A stretch of DNA of 64,000 bases, from contig OZ026554.1 of the NCBI GenBank assembly GCA_964020155.1, positions 1,687,747 through 1,751,746 of the forward strand, read 5' to 3'. The translations under genes were made by a program, and so were the position numbers. Positions 47,455 through 59,332 of the stretch are shown here, one piece after another (position 1 is the stretch's first letter; every line of letters starts with the position of its first letter). The stretch is from Chondrilla cf. caribensis. Taxonomy: Eukaryota; Porifera; Demospongiae; Chondrillida; Chondrillidae. The notes under the pieces are model-generated. The model was given only the letters and a program-made list of their open reading frames with translations, had not been told where the DNA came from and made no database searches.

Positions 47455-48375
47455 GACACTAGGTAGTGTTCATGATGGGCGATGAAACGTATTTTAATGG
47501 TTATCACTGTGTCTGTAGCATCTCCAGGAGGGTACATAATTATACATACATCAGTATTTGTGCTATTGTGCATCACATGGATGCTGGTGGTGACCAGTGA
47601 TGAAATTTGACATATTCTAGCCGGTCATCATGAGGTATGTAGCACAAACTGGAGGGTGTGTATGCATTAGTATTTGTAATCTAAAGCTTGATATGGACAC
47701 TAAACAGCCCATGGTGATCATAAACAGAATGTGGAATCACTTGGGTGGTCACCACCATGTCTATAACATCTGTGCTGAAATGTACATGCAAAGTGTTATA
47801 ATATTATGTATGATACAGTGCAACTTGCTTAGTAAGTACCTGGGCTAGTACATACTCCTGGTTAGTGAATACACTTCACTCAGTCCCTAGCTCATGTACA
47901 CCATGTCAACCAATACTGATAGTAAGTACCTCTGATAAGAAGTACAGATTTTGTGTGCCCTTCAAGGTACTTACTAAGCAAGTTGGACTGTATATGGACA
48001 ACGGGGAGTGTTTATGACTGGTAAAGTACAAAACATACTTCATTGGTCACCAACAGGTCTGTAGCACCTCCAGGAGGGTGTACATACATCAATATTTGTT
48101 CCATGATGCATCATATGGACAATGGGGAGGCCGTGTGACCAGCGACAAAATATGACATTTTCTATAGCTATAGCTGGTCACCATGTACAAGGTCAACGTC
48201 TGTAGCCCAAACTGGAGAGTGCGCATGCATCAATATAATCATGTGTTGAAAATTATAGCTTAATATATAGAGACTGAGGTGCCCATGGTGACCAAAAACA
48301 TAATGTGGAATCACTTGGTTGGTCATTACCATGCAGGTCTCTAGCACCTATGCTGCATGAAATGTGCATATATAC
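47455..48375. repeat. Diverged tandem duplication of about 540 bp
   Basis: 47455-47790 and 47995-48370 share ordered motifs (GTCTGTAGCA...CTCCAGGAGGGT, then CATCA(C/T)ATGGA, then AATGTGGAATCACTTGG). The unit is absent from the matching spacer in copy 1 (30.6-31.6 kb). Internal GGTCACCA/TGGTGACC motifs recur in both orientations. Nature unknown. Confidence 0.65.
47814..47992. mobile_element. MITE with 28-bp TIRs and TA target duplication
   Basis: Ends CAGTGCAACTTGCTTAGTAA and its near-exact complement (ACTAAGCAAGTTGGACTG), flanked by TA on each side. 175 bp, no ORF. It sits between the two diverged tandem units. Confidence 0.85.
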
Positions 48376-49460
48376 AAAAGTATCATGCATATTATAAAAG
48401 GATATTAAGTCTAATTATGGTAATCAATTATTAGCATTATAAATGCATTAACAACAATAACTATTGTATGCGTACAAAGTCAAATAAGTACTATTAACAA
48501 TTTTGATACAAAAAACAAGATTAACAATAATATTGGCATGCCAGTACGTAGACACACAGCAGCCATACATCCCACCCATGCACACCAGCTGCAGGCAGTG
48601 TGCTATGTATCTAGGTCACTATCTCTAGCAAAACAAACATTTTAAGGCATTAATGCAATTACAAATTATAAAGTTAAGGTCAGTACATCTCCACTTCTGG
48701 ATCAATGTAGATGCAAATCGAGGCATCATTCACCAGCCGTCTCAGCAGTGGAGGAAGCGTTGCTGGTTGTTTCTTTCTGAGGATTTCAATGTCACTCAAT
48801 CCGTCTGCAATTTCTTGACACTCTTGAATGCATGGGATGTTAAATCCATCATCTGCAACAAAGCAACATATGATACAACTGTAAAATTTAATATGTACAT
48901 CTAGCACAAATGGTCACATACACAGAATGTCTAACAAGGACTTAGTACATATATGTAATAGTTGTACCCACTTTTGGTCAGTACATGGGACGTGTACTGA
49001 GGGGATATCAGTTGATTAACCAAGGGCAAATTGACTGATGTCTGCTCAGTGCATTCCCATGTACTGACCAGAAGAGGGTTACAACTATTATGTATCCCAT
49101 TCAATAGCACGATTACGAGTAGCTGAGATGGATTTCGTTTATGACATCAAAAAAAGACAATTTTCTCAAAAAGCTGGAGGTCGGTATCAGCCCATTCAGA
49201 TGGCTTCTTGACCACCCATACTTACATACCCAAACCAACAAAGCTTAGGATATTTACCGAACAAATGAAGCAACGGTTATTGCTTCTAATGGAAAATCCA
49301 AGAAACAACCTTTTTCACAGTTGAGAACGTTGAAGAATGGCTCGAGCCATGAATACAGCTGAGAATACACAATGGGTACGTTACAATGTCTGTTGATTAA
49401 TTAATACCAGTCACTTAAAAACCAGGGTACATCACTAATAAGGTCAGTGTTGCACCCCAG

Positions 49461-50032
49461 TACAGTGGAACCCCTGTAATCCGCCCCCCTGAAATACGAA
49501 CACTGCACTTAAACAGACGTATAATCTTGGAACCAACTTTTTCCATATTGTAATTAATGTATGTAAAATGCTCCCTGAAAAACGGACTTTCAATATTCCG
49601 TAAAACGAATGGGAAAATATGAACCAGTGTATACAAATCAGTATTAAATTATACACAGTAAAGCGGACAAATCAAAGTTTCTGAGGCTGTAAGACTTTCT
49701 CCAGTTTGTCCACCAATACCTTTGGTCCTGACGAGGTCAAAATGTGATCGTTAGGAAGTATTCGTTACTCAGACGATTTGGATTGTACTGTATTAGCTCA
49801 TGTTTCCAAGAAATTCGAGGTTTAGTTCAACGATGAAGGCTCTAGAACTCCAACAACTAGATAAATTTCGTTTGCCCCCCAATATGGCCACCAACTTACG
49901 CCCCCGCATCTATAGTTCATTATGTCCATTAATTTCAATCCTAAGTACATAACCCCTGAAATAAGGACATCTCTATAATCAGGACACAAAAAGACTGACC
50001 CAAAGTGTTCTGATTACAGGGGTCCCACTGTA
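49461..50032. mobile_element. MITE with CAGTGGAACCCCTGTAATC termini
   Basis: 572 bp including TA on each side; inverted ends about 19 bp with one mismatch (right end GATTACAGGGGTCCCACTG). Lies in the last intron of CYLD-like copy 2; the same intron in copy 1 is only about 240 bp, so insertion postdates the duplication. Related at its ends to the 2526-2723 element. Confidence 0.82.
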
Positions 50033-51772
50033 CATCGCGAATGTACTCCAGTCGGTCCCTTTGATCTTAACCAACAATATCACCAATCGGGATACATGTA
50101 TTATATATAATAATAGTACATTTAGTACTACTATAACAGCACTTTCACACATGCATATTTTATAATATTATATTTGTGCATCTAATACCAACAGCCATTT
50201 ATACATACGCATATAGAGTACATACTTATAGGTACTAACAACTGTTCCGTACATACAAACCTGTTCTATCTGCCATACTGTCAAAGAAGAACCATCTGTT
50301 GCCATGGCGACAGAAACACACGTAGTGACTCTTTTCAATGCAGACCACAGAGAGAAGGTCCAACTTCACTTTACGTGTAGATGCAGCCTTAAGGTCAAAC
50401 CTCTGAGGTTTGTGTTTCTGATGATCAGGATGGCAGTGGACAGTGCTATTACACTGAGCACACAGGAAGAGTCTACTCTCTCGAAATATGTCCTTCATTC
50501 CACAGTCATAACAATGGAATTCTGGCATCGCAAAACAGATGTTACAAAGGACTTTAGGTGGGACTACATAAAAGTTAAAATCAACAATATAAGTGCAATC
50601 CTATGCTAAATGTCCTCTAACCTAACTCACTGTAGTCTGCACAGATATCGGACACATCCATGTGGAGATCTGGGTAGATTCTTTCGTACACTTTAAATTC
50701 TTTACCATAGCGAGGGAGTTGGATGATGAGATGACCAGGAGCCTGTATGAGGATAAATTCAACTATAATGAATTCATTGATGATTCGGTGGTATATACAT
50801 ACATTACGTATGTACGTATATACAAGAATAGAGATGTCAGCAATATACAATAATCACGTATGTATGGAAAAGTTGCATACAAATGAACACAAAATAGATA
50901 TGTACATACTGTATGTAGACAAAGTACAGTAGTCAAGCATACTATGATTTGAGATTAAAACAATGAATGAACCTCAGCAAAAGTGATGTTCTGCTCTCTC
51001 ATGCACTTGAATAGCATTTCTTTCATTGTAAACAAAGTGGTCTCGCTTTTCTCCACAAAGAGATGAAGAAAGAATTCTGTGTACAATCCTGAAGGTCTCC
51101 TGTAACAAATTAAGCACAATTCACCAATATGTACAGTAACAGACACGTAATAATTATCCATTACTAACTTGAGGTGAATAAAAGCATCCTCATCAGTCAA
51201 TTTCAAAACATGCTTGAACAACAGGTTTAGGAACTCTTCAGGATCTGTAACCAAGTGTAAAAATATTCAGTGTTAGGAGTTGTAGTTATACAGATTGTAG
51301 TTATACAAACATACATACATGAGACATACACAACTCTACTCACCCTGTTCGGCATGTGTTAATCCCTTTATTTGGACCAGCTTATCCAACGTATTGCGCA
51401 ATTTCATCACATGGTCAAAACTAACAATCCCATTCCTAGAAGAGGGTGAGGATTCACTACTGATATGGTAGCGGGGACAATGGGATAGCCAGATATACTA
51501 CACACACTTACATTCTCAGTGGGTAGATAATTTCACTTGACATTATCTTGACTATGTCAGCCGCAAAATCATCCTGTGGCTGTTGCAAAATGAGTTCCTC
51601 AAACACACCAGTAAATCCGTACATAGCGAAAAGAGTGGAATCCAGGTAGCAGGAGTTCTGATGTCCCTGGATGCCTCGTCTTTCTCCAATAAACTCAGTG
51701 AGGTCCTTTCCTTTGGGAGCTTCGACAGGATCCTCTAACACCACTTTTTTCCATCTAGTTCCTTTTCCAGAG

Positions 51773-52889
51773 CTACGTATGTATGGAACACAAAATGACA
51801 TACAATTTATATCATAGTACATTACTGTGCATCATCATTGTACTCAGCAGACAGAATATTTTTGTTATCCTCACATGCAGTAGGTTACTGCACATGGCAC
51901 TGACCGTTATTTTGACAACCATTACAAAATCCTACTGTAAATAGAGCATTAAAGGTGATAAAAAGGATTGCAAAGATATTTGAGCCTTGCCTTTCTAAAA
52001 CCACATCAAAGAAGAAACAGCTACTACTATTATCATGCTACTGGGGAAGATATATACAGTATACATATCAGTGTAGCCACCAGAAAAAAAATTAAAAAGG
52101 GTGGTGGGTTATTGTGGTATTTATATAGCATCACGATGTCAATGTCGAGACACCCCTAGTATTAATAAAAACAGCTCAGCCACAAGGACGAGGATGGTTA
52201 TGATGAAAAAATTGGAATTAGACAACATTTTAACATATTACACTACACTCACTAATGTAGTGTAATATGGGTATTGTTGTGTGGGCAATTTCTTGCTAGA
52301 TCAGCACCAATACATACACTTAAGTCCTTAGAGATTGAATTCTGTCAGTATGCGTTTACTTTGGGGTAAATTGTTGTTATCAGCACTTCTCCTGCTCATC
52401 GAGATTAGAAATACGAAATAATAATTGGTGCAAGTTCTTTCGAATGACACGTGTGGGTACGTACGAACGTGGTTGATTAATATTCTGCATAAAAATGGCG
52501 TCAATCCAACTCCTCTGCATACGCGCGTACGTTTATTGCCTTGCGTTATCTAAACAGCTGACACAAGGGGAAAAACTGTTTGCAAGTCTCAGAAAAGGAA
52601 GGATCATTACAAATAAAGTCAAATTTCAAATCTAAAAAGGGCGGTCCGCCCTGCAAATTCGGCCTGGCGAGAACACTGCATATTATGCACATTGTTAACA
52701 TATGGGGTATGTTGTGTGGCCAGATCAAAGTGCAAAGGGCATAAATATCTGTGCTATTTGCTACTGCACATTTGTAATGGTTACTAAAAGTTGTCAATTA
52801 ATTGCCTAGTAACTCACTGTTCAGCTATAATAAGAATGGCACATAAAAGTTAGCATAATATAATTACATACTATGCTATATCCACTTAC
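51773..52889. other. Expanded intron of CYLD-like copy 2
   Basis: Intron before the USP exon, 1.1 kb here against about 0.2 kb in copy 1. Contains the short palindrome TTACACTACA/TGTAGTGTAA near 52238-52268 and GGCGGTCCGCC near 52640. No coding content recognised. Confidence 0.5.
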
Positions 52890-53278
52890 GATTCCTTCCC
52901 TGAGGTACATGAACATACGGAGGATCAGGTTTCAAGACAAAAGTTCCATGTTGGTCTTCTTCATCCTTGATTACAGATACCTCCGGGACTGCAATGTAGC
53001 TGTGCTTTGTGTAGTCTTTAGTAAACTTGAAGTAGTGCACCATTCCTCCATGATGACCTTCAATCTTACTGTGATGTATGTTAGGTTTCTGTAAAATAAT
53101 CCACAAGTAACATGATCATAAGTTAGTATATTACATGCAAGTTATGTATCTATAGGAGTCACATATTTCTGAGTATATATGAATGATATTTTTGGCAGTT
53201 TTATTAATTCCAAAATATAAATGTAATTTAATAATAAAAATTAATATTTCTATTAATAGTAGTTTTCATTTCAACTAC

Positions 53279-54090
53279 CAGTATGGTATGTTCGATATAT
53301 ATGTATTAGTTATACCCTGCCTTTGCTGGGTATAGCTAATATGTATCCCGTCAAAACGATCGAAAGTATGTTAGCGTTGTGAATACAGACGAGAAATTTG
53401 CGAGGAAAGATTTCTTTGGGAGCTGGGAATGAAAGTAAAACCTATAATCAGAGGCAAGTTAATAATAGCTGAGTACCCATCAACTCTCTAATACCTAGCA
53501 AAAAGAGGTGTGGGGATAATGATAATAGCGATCGTTTCTCTGAGCTTACTGACTTAGAAGAATGGACAAATCCTAATGTGCCCAAAACGCCGCCAAGAAA
53601 ATAGGTCGAGTAAATATTATCCAGCCTAGAAGCCCGAACCATGAAGTCGTCGATCTAAACGACCGATCGATTCATGTTAAAATCGTTCTTGATTCGCTGC
53701 CCTTCTGAAAACATGAGGTTTGTGCACTGATTTGTGTTCCTTCAACTGAATTGGTTTGGTCTTCAGCGTTCATTGTGTATCAATATTGCTGGTGCATTGA
53801 TTGTCTTAAGTGACAAGTGCGGCGATAATTGATAACTTCCTTTCAATTAAGAAAACGGGGTATATCAGTAATGAGGTCAGAAATATACCCCGGTATATCG
53901 GATATATACCGTAGTCGGTGCTTTTGAAGCTAAGTGACAATCGTAAAAAGTACAAAAGTAACGTATATATGCATCCCGATGCGTGGGCATCATCACTTAA
54001 CTTAAAAAACACCAACTACAGTACATACCCGAATTCAAGTGTGGGGGCAGCAGACCCGTGAGTTTTTTTAACTTGAATTATCTTTTTTTC
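53279..54090. repeat. Interspersed repeat with hairpin head and GAGTTTTTT tail
   Basis: Begins TTTTCATTTCAACTACCAG with hairpin ATACCCTGCCTTTGCTGGGTAT, and ends with GCAGACCCGTGAGTTTTTTT followed by AACTTGAATTA. The same head and tail motifs bound the shorter element at 56975-57300. Family unknown; non-coding. Confidence 0.6.
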
Positions 54091-54115
54091 CTTGCTTTCC
54101 TACTTGTGATCTCTG

Positions 54116-54117
<2 letters not shown>

Positions 54118-54151
<34 letters not shown>

Positions 54152-54173
54152 CCATAAATGCACACACACACAC

Positions 54174-54254
<81 letters not shown>
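54118..54254. repeat. (CA)n array
   Basis: CA repeat with a TCCATAAATG interruption, in an intron of CYLD-like copy 2. Confidence 0.95.
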
Positions 54255-54255
<1 letters not shown>

Positions 54256-54486
54256 GGAATAAGATTAATGAGTGAATCACAGCAGATATTTCATACAGAA
54301 ATTAGAACATTTGAATCCATGGATCTACTTCAGCTAATAGTTCTGGTATAGTAGTATAGTATAATATCTGTACAACTCACGCAGCAATGAATCTCTACCA
54401 TATCACACACATGCACACAAACACACATACACACACAGTATACAAGTATACTATGCTACGTTTATGTCAATTCATTAACTTTTACC

Positions 54487-54490
<4 letters not shown>

Positions 54491-54578
<88 letters not shown>
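54491..54578. repeat. (CA)n array
   Basis: Uninterrupted CA repeat in the same intron. Confidence 0.95.
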
Positions 54579-54579
<1 letters not shown>

Positions 54580-55182
54580 CACAACACACATATGTAACTC
54601 ACACAAAGGAACAAATTGTAAATTACAGAAACTATTAACAAAGAGCCAGTATAGTCTTTTGTAGCCAGATCCTTAAAATATATGGCACTATATGTATGTC
54701 ATTCTATAACTATTAATATACTTTCTTCGGCAGTACTGAAAAGTGGTAAAGTCTGGTTGCATTTGACTACATGGCACACATACATACTCAACAATGACAC
54801 ATAATATACGTACATCTGTTTTGATTCCAATAACATAATACTTTTGCTGGTCTTTGTCTGATACAGGGTATGCCCACTTTGCTCTTCCAGTCACTCGCTT
54901 GCCGTCAGTACTGTACACAGCTACCTCGTCATCTTCATAGAAGGTCCGACCTGTTTGGCTTTTGTCTGAGGGAAGAATGATACTCCTCTCAGGAATGAGG
55001 TCATAACTCCTGAGTTGGGGATCCTGCCCATCAACAGGAGTTCCATACTGGTCTTCTTCATCCTTGAATACAGATACCTCCGGGACTGCAATGTAGCTGT
55101 GATTTATGTGGTCTACTTTCTTGAAGTAGTGCACCATTCCTCCATGATGACCTTCAATCTTACTGTGATGTATGTTTAGTTT

Positions 55183-56336
55183 CTGTAAAATATCCACAAG
55201 TAACATTCAATTTCAGTATGTATGTATGTATTATAATTATTAATATTAATAATCAATAATAATTAATAATAATAACACATGTACACACACATATACAATC
55301 AAACAAACAAACACGTACACATGCACACAGAAAGTAACATAATAACTAAACTATCATGCTTGAAAACCAGTAGTTTCATGTAGACAGACCCTTAATACGT
55401 ATGTACTGAATGAATATTCTGTCATCATTTTTTCAATATTAAGGAGGCAGGTCAGGCGCCATTTACACAGGAATGTACAAATCTGTTTGCCATTAATAAA
55501 TGTAATTATATAGTTATATCCCATGACAACTTGGTGATAAACATGGACAGTTTAGCATGGCAAATACAAAAAAAAACACAAGAATGTAGCCTCCCCGAAG
55601 AAAAGGGACCTTATTCACGAAATGCTCGAGTGTGTCCAAAATATGAGGCAATCAATTTAAAAGAACTGGCTTTGCATTGATACCCATATGGACTCCCAAA
55701 CTGCAAACCATTTGTATTACTTAGATTCATTAGACACATAACTTAATGACTGCACAGGCACCTGTTAGGAACACGAAGATTAGTACAGGTTCTCAGAGCC
55801 CATATCACAGCCTAAACAATGTAGGTACATTGTGATTTAGTTTTGGAAAAGCGCATGAATTGAAAGGTTAGATGACTGTGTTGATTTTAAAATGAACATC
55901 TATTGTGTATTTCCAAAAAAAACAATTAAAAAGTGATAAAACTTATTTTTTAACATAGTAGCATAGAATGTTAGTTTGAAATTTTGTTCTAGTGTGTATC
56001 AGACATGTGATGTTCATAACTTGTGGGAAATGTGCAAAACAGGTCTAAATTACAAGGATCATCATTCACTTTATTTTTTCGAAACACTATATATAAACAT
56101 TGAATTCAATTAGATATACCAAAACAACATTATAGCATCGTATCATGCTCTGATATTTTTTGAAACGTACTGTGACTAAGAGATAAAAGGTATTGAAAGT
56201 CACCAATGTTAACATGGGAGGTCAGCCACCTTAATATATTCTCTTTTAAAGAAAAGTGGCAAAGTCTGGATACATTTGACTAGTTTGATACATGGGACAC
56301 ATACATACTCAACAGAGACATGTATAACATACGTAC
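55183..56336. other. Intron of CYLD-like copy 2, no element recognised
   Basis: AT-rich intron between the two repeated CAP-Gly-type exons. TAATAATTA-rich near 55235-55280. No coding or repeat signature recognised. Confidence 0.5.
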
Positions 56337-56974
56337 ATCTGTTTCTATTCCAATAACATTGTATTTTTGCTGGTCTTTGTCTGATATAGGGTATGCCCAC
56401 TTTGCTCTTCCAGTCACTCGCTTGCCGTCAGTACTGTACACAGCTACCTCGTCGTCTTCATAGAAGGTCCGACCTGTTTGGCTTTTGTCTGAGGGAAGAA
56501 TGACACCCCTTTCCATAGTGTTGGCTTGTGCTCTGGATGTGATATTCAAGTTGAACGCTGTTAAGAAGATCCCATAGCCGTCCTTGCAGTGGAAGTATCG
56601 TTTTTTCCGAAACGTCCCATCACAGGTCCCCATCGCAACCTTTCATATCACAGATCATACAAATAGCTAACAACACAATTGTGTCTTACACATACTGTAT
56701 ACAAACAAAGTAAAAGTTTCTAAAGTAGTAAAAATATCCTATTACAGTATTGTACATTCTTCATTCACTCCACCACTTTTCAATTCACCAGCTAATACAG
56801 CAACTTTGGTTCACTAAGTGTATGGAAATCTCTCTGGACAGGTGAAATGGAAATATTCTCGGGTCCAAATGTAATATCCAAATGTGACTGAGGACTGAAA
56901 TAAATTTCTTGTTGGTCCGGGACTACAAAATGAGGTCTGAACTAATCACCAAATTCCCTAAACCATCCCTCCAT

Positions 56975-57300
56975 TTTTAGGGGCTGCCGCAGGCAGCCCC
57001 TATATTGTTTTCATTTCGACTTCCGGTATGTAACGCTCGATATATTATATATATAATATGTGTTCCTACGTGTAACAGCAAGAATGAATTTATATTACAA
57101 TTTATATTGCGCGAAATAAGGATGGCCGATTTCGAACGCCGACAATTAGAAATTGGGCTAGAATTCGTGCGCTGAAACTTCCCCGAGCGTAATAACTTCA
57201 GCGAAGGTTTTCCTGAACCTAATAAAGACGCCCAAGTAATTCGAGTGCGGAGGGCGGCAGCTCCACGAGTTTTTTGAACTCGAATTACTTGTTTTTTCCC
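56975..57300. repeat. Interspersed repeat with perfect GC hairpin head
   Basis: Starts with hairpin GGGGCTGCCGCAGGCAGCCCC-type sequence (56978-56999), then TTTTCATTTCGACTTCCGG, and ends GGCGGCAGCTCCACGAG followed by TTTTTTGAACTCGAATTAC. Head and tail match 53279-54090, the middle is shorter. The tail itself is a GTAATTCGAG...CTCGAATTAC inverted repeat. Confidence 0.65.
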
Positions 57301-58147
57301 TGTAGGCACTTACTGGCTAGACATAGTAGCCATAGACCACAATACTCTCACATTTCAGTGAGATCTCATTAAAGCAAATAATGTGCCAAACTTTCAGTCT
57401 TCTAGTAATTTTGTTCACTTAAATTTACAATGAGCCACTTTTTTCCTGTCTACTATGGCTAAAGAGTCTCATATTGTCCAAACCGAAGGGTGCTATGTGG
57501 CCAATGAGTGAGAGCAATATCAGACACAATGGTCTTCTCAAAAGATGATAGCTATTGCATAAATCACACGTCACTTTCAAAACGTGATATAGAGTAAGTA
57601 CATTTATCTTAATTGCTTATTAATTGTCACAAGCATACCAACAGGTACAGGTAATCCCAAAATACGAACCTTCAATTCGATCCCAAAATGATGTCCTTCT
57701 TCTCCTTTAATTGGTCCAATGTACTTGATGGTACCACTCTGACAGGTTTGTTCTGAAGCAATTGTAGGAATTATTGAGACCCAAACATTGCTGTTGACTT
57801 GCAGCTTTTTAATTGAATGCAGTTTTTCTTTATCATTGAATAGAACTAAGCGATCCCCAAGTTGCTTCACTGCAGCAAGTAGCTTATACTCACTATCAGT
57901 TACATAGGATACATACAACATTGGGCAAACGACCCTCTTTGAAGGAACAGAGGCTAATGACCCACTGAACATGCCACTCTCAGAATGGCCATCACCAAGG
58001 AGCAAGTCTCCTTTTAAAACATGACCCAATCCAGAGCCTATTATAGCATCCTTTGCTTTTTTTCCATATGGATGACCCATCTTTACTCAAAGGAATATCC
58101 TGAAGAGCAATGTAGTATTCCGGAGGTGGTACATGAGCAGATGACAT

Positions 58148-58935
58148 CTAAGAGAAGAAGGAATGAAAAAGTCAGAAATTTGTATTAAAGATCATCCCTA
58201 CGGCAATAGTATAGAACAGTAACTATGTATACTTTGTAGTGTAAAATATGTTAGCAGTACACTTAGTCCACTATGACCACTCCAATTAATCAGACATCAG
58301 GTAGCTTACTGCTAGCTTAGTTATAAGTGATTGATACAGTGCATCTAGGGAATTGATTCTAGCATTCATGCCTTTTTGGTCTGTAAAATTTCATCATCCT
58401 GTGCTACTATTTCCAGGACACGTTATAATCAACTTGAAGGTTTTCTTGATTTCCTCCTGGGCCTTCATGAAGTATTATAGTTCAGGCAGCTTTTGAGGCA
58501 GCAAAAAAATAATGGCCTACTTCATTGTTCCTTCTAGAATAATGAATTGTTCAGTATAAAGCAAAGTTTTAGTTATAAACGTGCCAAAATCTCAAAACAT
58601 GCCCAAGGCAACCTGCCATTAGTAATAATAACACAAAGGAACGTTATCTAGCTGGGTGGAACAAATTAGACATGCACAATATACAGTATGCCGTTTTTGG
58701 GACTGGTGAAACCAATTTGACAGGGGAGGGTATATGCAGTCTGGCTAGCTAGAGCATCCAAAGTTCAACTGCTGAAGTGGAGAAAGACAGGAAACAGTCC
58801 AGCAAGCGTGGAAATTAGTTTACATCTCTGCATAATTCGACTAGGTAGACCATAATATACTTATTATAGTGTGTTTGGTGGATTATTTAGCCAAGGCCTG
58901 GTAGTATGGTAGGTAAGTATAAAAGGAAATGCGGT
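58148..58935. other. Upstream of CYLD-like copy 2, no gene recognised
   Basis: No supported exon. A pyrimidine tract ending TCTCTTAG abuts the ATG at 58147 on the minus strand, so this ATG may lie just inside an exon with a spliced 5' leader. Confidence 0.5.
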
Positions 58936-59012
58936 CCAAGCATGAAGCGGGTTTGCTACACTGATGAGTCCTAACAAGGACGAAACAGCTGTCTGTAGTT
59001 CCCGCAGCTTGG
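58936..59012 (+). ncRNA. Type I hammerhead ribozyme
   Basis: All conserved core elements are present in order. Stem I: CCAAGC (58936-58941) with GCTTGG (59007-59012), GCGGG (58947-58951) with CCCGC (59001-59005), and CTACA (58956-58960) with TGTAG (58994-58998), separated by internal loops. Core: CTGATGA (58961-58967). Stem II: GTCC (58968-58971) with GGAC (58978-58981), six-base loop. GAA core at 58982-58984. Stem III: the palindrome ACAGCTGT (58985-58992), then the cleavable C at 58993. A self-complementary stem III favours dimeric folding, as known for hammerheads in Penelope-like elements and retrozymes. Not tested; found by pairing, not by covariance model. Confidence 0.9.
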
Positions 59013-59067
59013 ATTGCTGACCGGATGGAGACTGGTCACCACGGCAACCAAAGCGGACCAAGTCCCA

Positions 59068-59101
59068 CTAACCACAAAAAAGCCTTGTGGCTTGTGGTTA
59101 G
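59068..59101 (+). repeat. Hairpin downstream of the ribozyme
   Basis: CTAACCACAA and TTGTGGTTAG form a perfect 10-bp stem around a 14-nt loop, 56 nt after the ribozyme. Could be part of the same retroelement RNA. Confidence 0.6.
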
Positions 59102-59332
59102 TTGCCACAGTGATTCACTCGAACTTATTATAGTGCATATATATTATACTGCAATTTTTGGAGGACTAAATTTTTGAGAATTTCGCAAATGATTTAAGAT
59201 TTGTGAGCAATTATTTGCAAATTTAACCACATGTAAGAACATATTAAGCATGTATGATACTACAACTTGAACCACATGCTCCATATTGGCAACTTTAAAT
59301 TCTTTTGAGCAAGTGTTATCAAAATAGCGGAA

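Larger units (their letters stand above)
48680..58147 (-). pseudogene. CYLD: CYLD-like gene, copy 2 (full CAP-Gly array, frameshifted USP)
   Basis: Exons on the minus strand: 58147-57670, 56639-56337, 55182-54814, 53088-52890, 51772-51512, 51435-51344, 51244-51169, 51099-50973, 50742-50631, 50563-50261 and 48852-48680. The start MSSAHVPPPEYYIALQDIPL resembles the N-terminus of CYLD; a second frame from MGHPYGKKAKD (ATG 58080) carries the rest of exon 1, so exon 1 holds a frame break or a short unseen intron. CAP-Gly-type segments include YIGPIKGEEGHHFGIEL, GTCDGTFRKKRYFHCKDGYG and GRAKWAYP (twice). The exon at 51772-51512 is 261 nt against 262 in copy 1, because a T7 run is T6; after splicing this gives a stop before the catalytic cysteine. 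All later exons keep GHQNSCYLDSTLFAMYGF, SHYVCF and FFDSMAD. Either recently inactivated or affected by a homopolymer error. Confidence 0.8.
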
